From: Planctomycetota bacterium
GTDB taxonomy: Bacteria; Planctomycetota; Phycisphaerae; UBA1845; PWPN01
Reading direction: 5' to 3'
NCBI GenBank assembly: GCA_016209665.1
Contig: JACQVT010000235.1
Span: forward strand, 1-10,339
DNA length: 10,339 bases
The position numbers and the translations under genes are program-made. The notes under the pieces were generated by a model that was given only the letters and a program-made list of their open reading frames with translations, did no database searches and was not told the origin of the DNA. Below are positions 1-7,108 of the stretch, piece after piece; position 1 is the first letter of the stretch, and each line of letters starts with the position of its first letter.

Positions 1-833
1 AGCAGCGGCCGCGGGGCGATGCGGCCGACGTGGTCGATGGGGTCGTAAGCGTTGCCTATCAGCAGTCGCGGTACCCACCACGCGATGGGCAGCAGCAGCG
101 GACTGTGGCGGACGTGCCAGGCGGCGATGCGGCGATAGCTCTCGAACGCGCCGTCGGTGGCCAGGCCGCGGATCTCCGGCCGCTGGGCGACCAGCACGAT
201 GCCGATCGCTCCGCCCAGCGATTGGCCGAACGCGACGATGCGGCGGCGGTCCACGTCCGGCCGGGCCACCAGGTAATCGAGGGCCGCGTGGGCGTCGGCG
301 ACCGTGCCCGACCGCGTGGTGCGGCCCGGCGACTCACCGTAGCCGCGGTAGTCGAAACAGAGCACGTTCCAGCCCGCCGCCGGCAGCCACGCCACGTGCT
401 GGAAATGGCCGGTCATGTTGCCCGCGTTGCCGTGCAGGTGCAGCACGGTGCCGTGAGCGCGGACAGACGGCAACCCCTCGACAAGCTCGGGGTCTGAGCC
501 TGTCGAAGACAAGTTGCCTCGGTCCTGGGGACAAGAGGACCACGTCGACCTGTTGCCTTGGTCCTCGGGAGGACAGGACCGCGTCAACTTGTTGACGCCT
601 AACCTCGCGGCGGCGCCGGCCGCATCGATCGCAGGGAAAAACCATCCCGCCAGCGACAGCCCATCGGAGGTCGGAAACCGCACGGCCTCGTAGGCCAGAC
701 CCAGCTCCTCCGGCGAGCCATACACGCGCCGGTTCGGGTAGTAGAAGAATCGGTCGCCGATCAACGTCGCAGCCCCAGTCCGCCTGGTCGACCCAGATGC
801 GAGCCGCCTTGGCGGGTCATCAGGCCGGCTCAT
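1..833 (-). CDS. alpha/beta hydrolase, BEM46-like serine hydrolase (3' end off window, carries repeat insertion)
   Basis: The 277 visible codons read as an alpha/beta-hydrolase fold enzyme, probably a serine esterase or peptidase-like hydrolase of unknown substrate. Visible family landmarks in order are an N-terminal 'DRFFYYPNRRVYGSPEELGL' stretch (about residues 35-54), the oxyanion-hole loop HGNAGN (His134), FDYRGYGES just after it, and the nucleophile elbow GQSLGG with Ser205. The catalytic Asp and His would lie beyond position 1, so completeness cannot be judged. I chose ATG at 833 as the only ATG ahead of the conserved part; the frame stays open further upstream without an obvious better start. 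Between GWFFPA (ends at residue 68) and the strand leading to HGNAGN, relatives as I recall them have only a short linker. Here there are about 55 extra residues encoded by repetitive DNA, in frame and without a stop. The gene is divergent from the membrane protein at 934. The fold call is firm. Activity despite the insertion is uncertain. Confidence 0.85.
   Translation of the reverse strand, partial: MSRPDDPPRRLASGSTRRTGAATLIGDRFFYYPNRRVYGSPEELGLAYEAVRFPTSDGLSLAGWFFPAIDAAGAAARLGVNKLTRSCPPEDQGNRSTWSSCPQDRGNLSSTGSDPELVEGLPSVRAHGTVLHLHGNAGNMTGHFQHVAWLPAAGWNVLCFDYRGYGESPGRTTRSGTVADAHAALDYLVARPDVDRRRIVAFGQSLGGAIGIVLVAQRPEIRGLATDGAFESYRRIAAWHVRHSPLLLPIAWWVPRLLIGNAYDPIDHVGRIAPRPL
476..508. repeat. 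'DPELVEG'-type imperfect palindrome inside the hydrolase gene
   Basis: The arms 476-490 (CCTCGACAAGCTCGG) and 494-508 (CTGAGCCTGTCGAAG) are inverted repeats matching at 12 of 15 positions around a 3-nt centre. The motif closely resembles the dispersed palindrome with core TTCGACAAGCTCAGG found in many bacterial genomes. When such a palindrome falls in a coding frame it is read as the peptide DPELVEG. Exactly that peptide is encoded here on the minus strand (hydrolase residues 114-120). The family resemblance is from memory; the palindrome and its reading are seen directly. Confidence 0.75.
513..597. repeat. two 39-bp tandem repeat units plus partial third, inside hydrolase gene
   Basis: Units 513-551 and 552-590 are both 39 bp and match at 31 of 39 positions. 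A stub (GTTGACG, 591-597) begins a third unit. Each unit contains a GGTCCT...AGGACC inverted pair. The junction into the stub forms GTCAA-CTTG-TTGAC (583-596), a perfect small palindrome. Because the unit length is 13 codons, the array keeps the hydrolase frame open and encodes two similar 13-residue Cys/Pro/Asp-containing peptides. It abuts the palindrome at 476-508, so both probably belong to one composite repeat element. Confidence 0.75.
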
Positions 834-933
834 GGCCGTGGTATCCAATCCGTTTGGACCGATGCCGTCAAGCGGTCCTTGCGGACGGTGATGCGAGGCG
901 GGACAATCCGTCTGAGAGCACGGGGTCGCCCGC

Positions 934-2361
934 ATGGCTGACACGCCCACCACCGAAGCCCTGGGATCATCGCCATCCTCGGAATCGAACGATACCCCAA
1001 CCCCATCACCCGCTATAGATGAGGTCTCCTCGGATGAGCCCTGGTCCGCCCGCTGGGCTCTGTTGACGGCGTGGCTGCGGCCGGCGACGACGGCCCGGCA
1101 CATGACCCACGTTCGCCTGCTGCCGGCGTTCGGCGTGCACGTGGCCTCGGGCGTGCTATTCTTCATTGGCGCCAGCTTGTTGGTCGCGGTGGCCGTGCGG
1201 GACTCACCCTTTGAGATATGGGGTGAGCTGATCGAGGAAGTTCTGCGTCACCCCGCCGAGTTCCTCGCCGGCTTCAGCATATTCACGGGGGTTGTGGAGA
1301 CCGGGGCCTTCGCGTGGGCACTTCTGATCGGCCCCTGGGGCGCCCGCGACGAACGGCTCCGCACGACGCTGTATCACGCCGTGCGAACGGTCTGGTTGCA
1401 GTCGCCACAAGCGACAGTGGTCTTGCTGGCGATGCTGGGAACCGCGGCCTGCCTCAAGGAACTCGAGGACTCTCTCCGCAGGCAGTTGGTGCCATGGACA
1501 GACTGGCCGTGGTACTGCCACAACGAAGAGGAGATCGTGATGTACGTGGGGCTGGCCGGGCTAAGCTGGGCGGTGTGGGGCGTGTTGCGGGCGCTGGGGG
1601 CGCGGCCCATCCACTCGCCCACGGACCTGCCGCCGACTTGCCAGCGGTGCGGCTACAACCTGACCGGGGCCAAGATGGCGGGCGTCTGCACCGAGTGCGG
1701 CGAGCCGGTGGCGGCGTCGATCGGCCCGCGGGCACGCCGGGGCATCCGCTGGGAACACAGGTCCGGGGGCGGCCGGCCGCGCTCGTGGTGGCGCTGCGCT
1801 TGGCACCCGATCCGCCGGCCGGAGGAGTTCGGCCGACGACTTCGCGTCTACAGCCCGCCCGAGGGCCACCGGCGGTTTCTCCTGATCAACATCGTCATCG
1901 CCGGGGTGACCGGCACGCTGGGGGCGCTGCTGTGGCTGGTGGGTCTCGGGATGTCCGGGCGATATTACATGCACGCTCTCGAGGACGCGCTCTGGCTGAC
2001 GGCGCCCGTCAGCGGGTTCCTCACGGGAACGGCGGTACTCGCAATCACCTTGCTGTTCTCGGGCTTGCTGGGGCTGGCCTTCGGATGGGGACAACGGCGG
2101 AACGTCATGCCGGCGGCCGTCCGCGCGGCCTCGTATCTCAGCGGCTATCTGGTGCTGTGGCTCGGCATCAACACGCCAGGTGCGTTCGTATATGGCGTGT
2201 CGTCCGACGTGGGCGTGTTCGACACGCTGGGCCACTGGCTGCGCATGGATGACGACGCGGTGGCCCTGACGACATGGTGCCTGCTGAACGTGCCGTTTCT
2301 GTTCGGTTACCTGCGGCTGCTGCAGCGCGCCCTGCAGGGGGCCCGCTACGCCACCCGATGA
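934..2361 (+). CDS. polytopic membrane protein with a central CxxC zinc ribbon
   Basis: This is a 475-residue predicted inner-membrane protein of unknown function. The N-terminal 40 residues are Ser/Thr/Pro-rich and probably disordered. Hydrophobic segments lie near residues 66-88, 112-133, 159-175 and 201-221, then again near 315-337, 359-385, 397-413 and 445-465, giving two membrane halves of about four segments each. Between them is a soluble stretch with a four-cysteine zinc ribbon: CQRCGYNLTG (Cys236, Cys239) and CTECGE (Cys252, Cys255). An Arg/Trp-rich basic patch follows at 267-305. The CGYNLTG form of the ribbon is common in planctomycete proteins, often joined to membrane segments; its role is unknown to me. 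ATG 934 has only a weak GAG-containing Shine-Dalgarno. The gene ends 3 bp before the stop of the convergent gene at 2365, leaving no room for a separate terminator between them. The layout is clear. No function is assigned. Confidence 0.8.
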   Translation: MADTPTTEALGSSPSSESNDTPTPSPAIDEVSSDEPWSARWALLTAWLRPATTARHMTHVRLLPAFGVHVASGVLFFIGASLLVAVAVRDSPFEIWGELIEEVLRHPAEFLAGFSIFTGVVETGAFAWALLIGPWGARDERLRTTLYHAVRTVWLQSPQATVVLLAMLGTAACLKELEDSLRRQLVPWTDWPWYCHNEEEIVMYVGLAGLSWAVWGVLRALGARPIHSPTDLPPTCQRCGYNLTGAKMAGVCTECGEPVAASIGPRARRGIRWEHRSGGGRPRSWWRCAWHPIRRPEEFGRRLRVYSPPEGHRRFLLINIVIAGVTGTLGALLWLVGLGMSGRYYMHALEDALWLTAPVSGFLTGTAVLAITLLFSGLLGLAFGWGQRRNVMPAAVRAASYLSGYLVLWLGINTPGAFVYGVSSDVGVFDTLGHWLRMDDDAVALTTWCLLNVPFLFGYLRLLQRALQGARYATR

Positions 2362-2364
2362 CGA

Positions 2365-2994
2365 TCACACCCCGCCGACGGCCCGCGCTTCCTCGATCTC
2401 CTCGACGATCATCAGCAGCTCGTCCAGAGCCCAGTTCAGGCTGGTGCGGGCCTGGTACAACCGAGATCGGATGCTGGCCGTCGTCTCGGGTGCGCTCGAC
2501 CTTGCCCGGGCCGGCGTCGGGCCAGCGCCGGTGGGTGTCGACTCCACAGGAGGCGTGCTGAGCGTCCCCTGCGTCCCGCCGCTCAGTTCGCTCGCGGCCA
2601 CGTCGAACGCGGACGCGATGGCTCCCAACTGCTGTTCCGCGGTGGCCAGCGTCTCCGACATCCGTCGCGACGCGGACTCGATACTTCTCAGGTACTCGTC
2701 GGGCAGTCCCATCTCCGTGTCCGCAACCGCCGACTCGGTCATGATCGGGGGGTGTGGCTCCTCCAGGCAGGCCAACGGCGTGCTGCCGTCGTGGGCCGCG
2801 TCCAGCTTAGCCGTGGATGGTCCGGAAGGTTCGAGTATCGCGGCGGGGTCCGTCTCGCTGCGCATGCCCCTGGCTGTGGCCGCCGCCAGCAGGGCATAGA
2901 CCATCTGCTCATCGTCGTCGGTTCGGCCGGGCACGCCGACTTGGCTGGCGACCTTCTCGTGCAGTGGATCGCCATCGCTTGGGATCGAACTCAT
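2365..2994 (-). CDS. hypothetical protein, helical with Pro/Thr-rich linker
   Basis: I do not recognise this 209-residue protein. It has no signal peptide or membrane segment, so it is probably cytoplasmic. Two helical, coiled-coil-prone stretches stand out: about residues 98-137 (MSETLATAEQQLGAIASAF region) and about 172-205 (NWALDELLMIVEEIEEARA region). They are separated by a low-complexity Ser/Thr/Pro/Ala linker at 138-170. This suggests an oligomerisation or adaptor protein rather than an enzyme. The start is uncertain. ATG 2994 has no visible Shine-Dalgarno, whereas an in-frame ATG at 3108 (247 residues) has GGAGG 13 nt upstream, which is rather far. The 38 extra codons between them end in A or T in 16 of 37 cases and look less like coding sequence, so I prefer 2994. 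The gene lies downstream of the glycosidase-like gene on the same strand and may be co-transcribed with it. It may be lineage-specific. Confidence 0.6.
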   Translation of the reverse strand: MSSIPSDGDPLHEKVASQVGVPGRTDDDEQMVYALLAAATARGMRSETDPAAILEPSGPSTAKLDAAHDGSTPLACLEEPHPPIMTESAVADTEMGLPDEYLRSIESASRRMSETLATAEQQLGAIASAFDVAASELSGGTQGTLSTPPVESTPTGAGPTPARARSSAPETTASIRSRLYQARTSLNWALDELLMIVEEIEEARAVGGV

Positions 2995-3153
2995 GACGCT
3001 TTTGTCATCGGCTCGGGACGGTGTTCGCGTGACTTCAAAACTCGTGGGAACTGGCTTTGAACCCGGTCGAATGGGCCGGCAGGATACCGGCCCCACACGC
3101 GCCCTCATCGGCGGTGGGGAACCTCCTCAACGATGCCCACGCAGGCCCCGGCC

Positions 3154-5328
3154 TCAGCCGGGCGTCAGCATGAGTCTCGTGCCGTCGCCCAACCGGACGG
3201 CAACGCCCTGCCCGGCCCGCATCACCTCGGCCGTGGACGCCTCGGCTGGTTTACCGGACGCATCGAGGTAGGAGACCTGGTATCGGCCCGGCGGCAGGTA
3301 AACGAACATCGGCCAGGGGCACGCGCCTCGGCTGTCGATGCTGATCGTGCCGTCCTGCTTGGCTGTGATGGCCAGCATCAGTCGATGCAGATGAATCTGC
3401 GTGATCGTCAACTCCGGCCAAGACTTGGGGAGTTTGGGTTCGACGGCGAAGCCATCCGCCCGCGGCTCGAACCCCAGGAACCCGTCGAGCATGACCTGCG
3501 GCACGAGGATACTCTCGAAGAACTCGGCATCCAGCCCCAGGCCCCCGGCCGTCCCGCCCCCTTGCAGGGTGGTTCCCCGCTTACCGTCCTTGTAGTATTC
3601 ACGGTATCCGCCGGCGGCCTGTACCTCGTCGAACCAGCGGGTGATGGCCCGCAAGCGTTCCCAGGCGTTCTCCGGCCCGCGGAGCTTCAGGCGCGACATC
3701 AGGTCGTGGTACGAGAACCCCAGCACGGCCCCGCCGTCCTGCACCTGCCCCCCGAACGGGATCGACTCGGGCGATTGCCAGCACCAGCAGTACCAGTCCA
3801 GGTTCCGCTTGGTCGTTGCCCGCGGGGCGAACCGCCAGTGGTAGATGTCCGCCCCCTGGGCCGTATCCCCCTCGACGATACGCTCGCCGGTCAGCCAGCT
3901 CATAATCGCCTCGGCATGTTTCGGCGTCGCCAGGCCGTGATGGATGGCCTCGCAGTTCACCATCGTGAAGCCGTAGTCCCACGATTTTCCGTCCGCGTCC
4001 AGTCCTAGCGTGAATCGTTCCGTCGTGTGGCTCCAGAAATGCTGGTTCGCGTACGTCTTGACCTCCTCCGCGTGCCGCAGGAGTGCCTCCGGCGCAAACC
4101 GCAACGGGCTGGTGGGCAGGTTCCACTCCGGGTGGCTGGCGATGTCCGCCTCCAGCCGGGCCATCGCCCGCAGCGTGTCGTAGTAGTAGATCGTGGCGAA
4201 CGTGTCGCGGTAGCCGTTGGGCAAGATGTCCCAGTAGTTGTGCCCGATGCCGTGGCCGGCGTGGATTTCCTTCGTGCCGTCCGGCTTGCGGACGAAGCCC
4301 GGCCGCCCGTCGTGCCCGACGTAGGGGGCCAGGATGCACTTCTCCTTCTCACCGCCCAGGTCGACCATCAGGTACTTGAGGCCGAGCCGCATCCGCGGCA
4401 ACTGGTCGCCAAGCAGGTTCAAGTCCCGCGTCCACCAGAAATACTTGCAGCATCCCCGGATGAAGCATTGGTTGTTGACGTTGTGCCGCGTGTCATACTG
4501 CGTGAACAACGCCTGAATGCCGACTTTCGCCGGACCCCGGTTGTCGAAGTTGATGCCCAGCCGGGTGATCTGACCCTTCCACGCCGGTGACCGGAACACG
4601 GGGATCATGGTGTACACGATACTCTGACCCTTGCTCACCGGGCTGAAGTGGAACCGCCGGGCCGGGCTGAACTCGGGGTCATCCTCGGTGGTCCACTCCA
4701 GGTAAGGCTGGGCCTGCTCCAGGCCCTCCGCCCGCCATCGCAACTGGATGAACGGCGCCCGCTCCGGCAGGAGCGCGACCGGGGGCGTCCGGACCGCCGC
4801 CCCGGCCTCGGTCAGCTCCGCGTTCCACGCGAAATCGCCGATGGCCAGGTCCTTGCCGCCGACGAGTTGCCAGCCCGTCTGCTTCTGCTCCGCCGTGCCA
4901 TGCCAGCCGCGCGGCACGTGCTGGAGCGAGAAATGGCAGCCCCAGGTGCCCACGTCGCCCCAGAAGGGGAAGGGCCACCCGTGCTGATGGGCGATCGAGG
5001 GATGCTGGTGCGTGGCCACGTATCCTTCCGGGTCCATGTACCGGCCGGATAGCGCCTTCCGCCAGGCTTCCCGCAGGGCGTCCATCCGCCCTTGGGTCGC
5101 CACCGCCGGCCACAGCGTCGGCCCGGACATCCAGTCGTCCCACAACGTCGCCAGTAGCCCGGCCGGCGGCCGGTAGTGCAGGTAGTACAGCTCGCGCAGG
5201 GCAGTCATGCTGGACTCGTGTCCCGGCACGATGAATTGCGGGAAATCGTCGGGCGGCGCCGGCCGTGACTGGGCCGAAGCGGCCGGGGCCAAGAGCATCA
5301 GATGCAGCAGCAACGCTGAGGATCGCAT
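3154..5328 (-). CDS. secreted six-hairpin glycosidase-like protein
   Basis: This 724-residue protein has a clear Sec signal peptide: residues 1-19, basic start, Leu-rich core, then A-S-A before Gln20. It should be periplasmic or secreted. The rest reads as a three-part carbohydrate-active enzyme: a beta-sandwich-like N-terminal region (about 100-290), an (alpha/alpha)6 barrel (about 295-610) and a beta C-terminal region (about 625-724). The barrel has the Trp/Tyr/Asp-rich signature of six-hairpin glycosidases, including GIGHNYWDILPNGYRD (360-375), YYYDTLRAMARLE (381-393), GKSWDYGFTMVNCEA (447-461) and GLDAEFFES (598-606). Asp367, Asp375, Glu602 and Glu605 are candidate acids, but I cannot assign the catalytic pair, the GH family or the substrate. 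An unusual Cys/aromatic cluster occurs at 288-299 and 511-518 (WYCWCW). The start at 5328 is favoured over an in-frame ATG at 5373 because it places the signal peptide at the N-terminus with AAAGGA 6 nt upstream. The likely role is polysaccharide degradation. Confidence 0.75.
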   Translation of the reverse strand: MRSSALLLHLMLLAPAASAQSRPAPPDDFPQFIVPGHESSMTALRELYYLHYRPPAGLLATLWDDWMSGPTLWPAVATQGRMDALREAWRKALSGRYMDPEGYVATHQHPSIAHQHGWPFPFWGDVGTWGCHFSLQHVPRGWHGTAEQKQTGWQLVGGKDLAIGDFAWNAELTEAGAAVRTPPVALLPERAPFIQLRWRAEGLEQAQPYLEWTTEDDPEFSPARRFHFSPVSKGQSIVYTMIPVFRSPAWKGQITRLGINFDNRGPAKVGIQALFTQYDTRHNVNNQCFIRGCCKYFWWTRDLNLLGDQLPRMRLGLKYLMVDLGGEKEKCILAPYVGHDGRPGFVRKPDGTKEIHAGHGIGHNYWDILPNGYRDTFATIYYYDTLRAMARLEADIASHPEWNLPTSPLRFAPEALLRHAEEVKTYANQHFWSHTTERFTLGLDADGKSWDYGFTMVNCEAIHHGLATPKHAEAIMSWLTGERIVEGDTAQGADIYHWRFAPRATTKRNLDWYCWCWQSPESIPFGGQVQDGGAVLGFSYHDLMSRLKLRGPENAWERLRAITRWFDEVQAAGGYREYYKDGKRGTTLQGGGTAGGLGLDAEFFESILVPQVMLDGFLGFEPRADGFAVEPKLPKSWPELTITQIHLHRLMLAITAKQDGTISIDSRGACPWPMFVYLPPGRYQVSYLDASGKPAEASTAEVMRAGQGVAVRLGDGTRLMLTPG

Positions 5329-5706
5329 GTGGAATCCTTTCAACGGTCGAGGAAAATCACACCGCGCGGCCACAGACTACACGGCCACAGCGGCCCCGTC
5401 CAACGATGACTCGGGACTGTGAATTGTTCAACCCTCGCCGGCGCACGGCCGATCTATACCCGATACGCGCCGGCCGACCAGCGCGGGTCCCGGATGGCTG
5501 AACGCCGGCCGGCCGACCGATGGGTACCTTGGATTTCGGAGACAAATTCCAAACTGCCCCCTTGACATCCGCAAATTCGGAGGTACTTACTCTCATTCAA
5601 TGTCCAGAAGCGCGGCAGGGTCGTTCGCGCCAATGTGCGAAGCCAGCCGATGGTCCGTGCGTCAACGGATAGACGCGATCGCCGGCCGCGTGAGGTATAA
5701 GGGTGT
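5329..5706. promoter_or_regulatory. divergent intergenic region between glycosidase-like gene and kamA-type gene
   Basis: No convincing gene lies in these 378 bp. On the minus strand TTGGAC (5398-5403) and TAGTCT (5374-5379), 18 nt apart, form a weak candidate promoter for the glycosidase-like gene. On the plus strand a perfect TTGACA (5562-5567) has only a poor -10 after it. A better -10 match, TATAAG (5696-5701), sits 5 nt before ATG 5707. An inverted repeat with one bulge spans 5529-5552 (TTGGATTT / AAATTCCAA). Short direct repeats are CGGCCACAG at 5367-5375 and 5382-5390, and GCCGGCCGACC at 5469-5479 and 5508-5518. The repeats are seen directly; the promoter roles are guesses. Confidence 0.4.
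5335..5340 (-). promoter_or_regulatory. Shine-Dalgarno fixing the glycosidase-like start
   Basis: On the minus strand AAAGGA lies 6 nt before ATG 5328. It supports this start over the in-frame ATG at 5373, which would put 15 polar residues ahead of the signal peptide. Confidence 0.7.
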
Positions 5707-7053
5707 ATGGACGAGCAGTGTCTGGGCTCCGATCCGGAGCCCGACGGCGCAGGCCGTAAGACGATTGGTCTCCCGGTTCTCGATTCGGTACTCGCCCCCC
5801 TCGATTCGCCGGTCCTCACGGGGGTCAATGGAGTAGGCAGCCACCAGGCCCGAACCACTCGAAGCCTCACCTATCCACCACGATCGCCGTCGTTCCTGAT
5901 CAGTCGCCAGTCGGAGGGATTCCGTCGCCAGTTTTTCCCCCGGGCCCGCCAGGCCGATTGGAATGACTGGCAGTGGCAGATTCGCCACCGGATCCGAGAC
6001 CTCAAGGGCCTCGAACAGATCATCCGTCTCTCGGAGGACGAACGGCGGACGGTGACGATGATCGGCGGACGGCTCCCCGTCGGGATCACGCCGTACTACG
6101 GCTCGTTGATGAAGGCCGATAATCCCGCCGACCCCATCCGTCGGACGATGATCCCCGTCGCAAGGGAGTTCGTGCAGGCCACGGGCGAGGCTGATGATCC
6201 GCTCGGCGAGGACCAGCACAGCCCCGTGCCCGGCCTGGTCCACCGCTATCCCAATCGCGTGCTGTTCCTGGTGACCAATTTCTGCGCCACGTACTGCCGC
6301 TACTGCACCCGCGCCCGCATGGTCGGTCACTCGGGCGAGTACCATTTCAATCATGCCCAGTACCAGCAGGCGATCGACTACATCGCCGATCATCCCGAGA
6401 TTCGCGTCGTCCTGCTGTCCGGCGGCGACCCGCTTACCATGAACGACGAGCGGCTGGAATGGATCCTCGCCCGCGTCCGGGCCATTCCGCACGTCGAGTT
6501 TCTGCGGATCGGCACCAAGGTGCCGGCGGTCCTGCCGCAGCGGATCACTTCCAGCCTGACCCGGATGCTCCGTCGCTACCACCCGCTGTGGATGAGCATC
6601 CATTTCATGCACCCGGTGGAACTCACGGCCGAGGTCAGCCAGGCCTGTGCCCGGCTCGCCGACGCCGGGATCCCTCTGGGCAGCCAGACCGTCCTGTCCA
6701 CCGGTATCAACGACGACGTGGACACCATGAAACGGCTCATGCACGGGCTGCTGAAGATTCGCGTCCGGCCGTACTACCTGTATCAGTGCGACCCGATTTC
6801 CGGGTCCAGCCACTTCCGAACCCCGGTCGAAAAGGGGCTGGAGATCATCGCCGGCCTGCGAGGCCACACCACCGGCTACGGCGTCCCCGCCTTCGTCATT
6901 GACGCCCCCGGTGGCGGTGGCAAAATACCCCTGATCGCGGATCCGATGGTCGGCCGGGAGGGCGACTACGTGCTCCTGCGGAACTACGAGGGCAAGACGT
7001 TCCGCTACTACGACCCCTTGCCCGGCACCGCGCCCGACGCGACCGCGAGCTAA
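5707..7053 (+). CDS. kamA: KamA-family radical SAM aminomutase (lysine 2,3-aminomutase-like)
   Basis: This 448-residue enzyme matches lysine 2,3-aminomutase (LAM) from about residue 70 onward. LAM uses a [4Fe-4S] cluster, SAM and PLP to move the alpha-amino group of L-lysine to the beta carbon. Seen here are the cluster motif CATYCRYC (Cys193, Cys197, Cys200), the SAM-contact GGDPL (239-243), and the PLP loop DAPGGGGK with Lys406. The two acidic residues that in clostridial LAM hold the lysine side chain are both present: Asp362 (YQCD) and Asp399. This argues for a basic substrate and against the EF-P-modifying EpmB type, which lacks the Gly-rich PLP loop. Two oddities stand out. The C-terminus stops at TAPDATAS, before the CxCxxC zinc motif of LAM, although the partner Cys is kept (Cys314). 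Also, about 65 N-terminal residues have no counterpart and look low-complexity. An in-frame TAA 9 nt upstream makes ATG 5707 the earliest start; no later ATG, GTG or TTG precedes the conserved part. It is the first gene of the cassette. Confidence 0.93.
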   Translation: MDEQCLGSDPEPDGAGRKTIGLPVLDSVLAPLDSPVLTGVNGVGSHQARTTRSLTYPPRSPSFLISRQSEGFRRQFFPRARQADWNDWQWQIRHRIRDLKGLEQIIRLSEDERRTVTMIGGRLPVGITPYYGSLMKADNPADPIRRTMIPVAREFVQATGEADDPLGEDQHSPVPGLVHRYPNRVLFLVTNFCATYCRYCTRARMVGHSGEYHFNHAQYQQAIDYIADHPEIRVVLLSGGDPLTMNDERLEWILARVRAIPHVEFLRIGTKVPAVLPQRITSSLTRMLRRYHPLWMSIHFMHPVELTAEVSQACARLADAGIPLGSQTVLSTGINDDVDTMKRLMHGLLKIRVRPYYLYQCDPISGSSHFRTPVEKGLEIIAGLRGHTTGYGVPAFVIDAPGGGGKIPLIADPMVGREGDYVLLRNYEGKTFRYYDPLPGTAPDATAS

Positions 7054-7108
7054 CGGCCGGCCCCCGCCGGTCATCTAATCGGTATGGGTCTCGCCGGCCG
7101 CCCGCGGC

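Noticed and set aside
513..597. CRISPR-like array
   Set aside because: Only two adjacent units without unique spacers, inside a coding frame; it is a tandem repeat.
334..650. Possible frameshift in the alpha/beta hydrolase at the repeat
   Set aside because: I translated through the insertion in the hydrolase frame: GWFFPA before it and HGNAGN after it are in the same frame with no stop, so it is an in-frame insertion.
3133..4008. 291-codon plus-strand open frame over the glycosidase-like gene
   Set aside because: Low-complexity Arg/Pro/Val-rich product opposite a well-supported gene with signal peptide and barrel motifs.
5707..7053. EpmB-type EF-P lysine aminomutase
   Set aside because: The Gly-rich PLP loop DAPGGGGK and both lysine-contact aspartates fit LAM. 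EpmB lacks that loop, and no EpmA or EF-P gene is in the window.
5662..7074. 470-codon open frame antisense to the kamA-type gene
   Set aside because: GC-rich coding DNA often leaves the opposite strand open. The plus-strand frame has all KamA motifs, and the antisense product has no recognisable motif.
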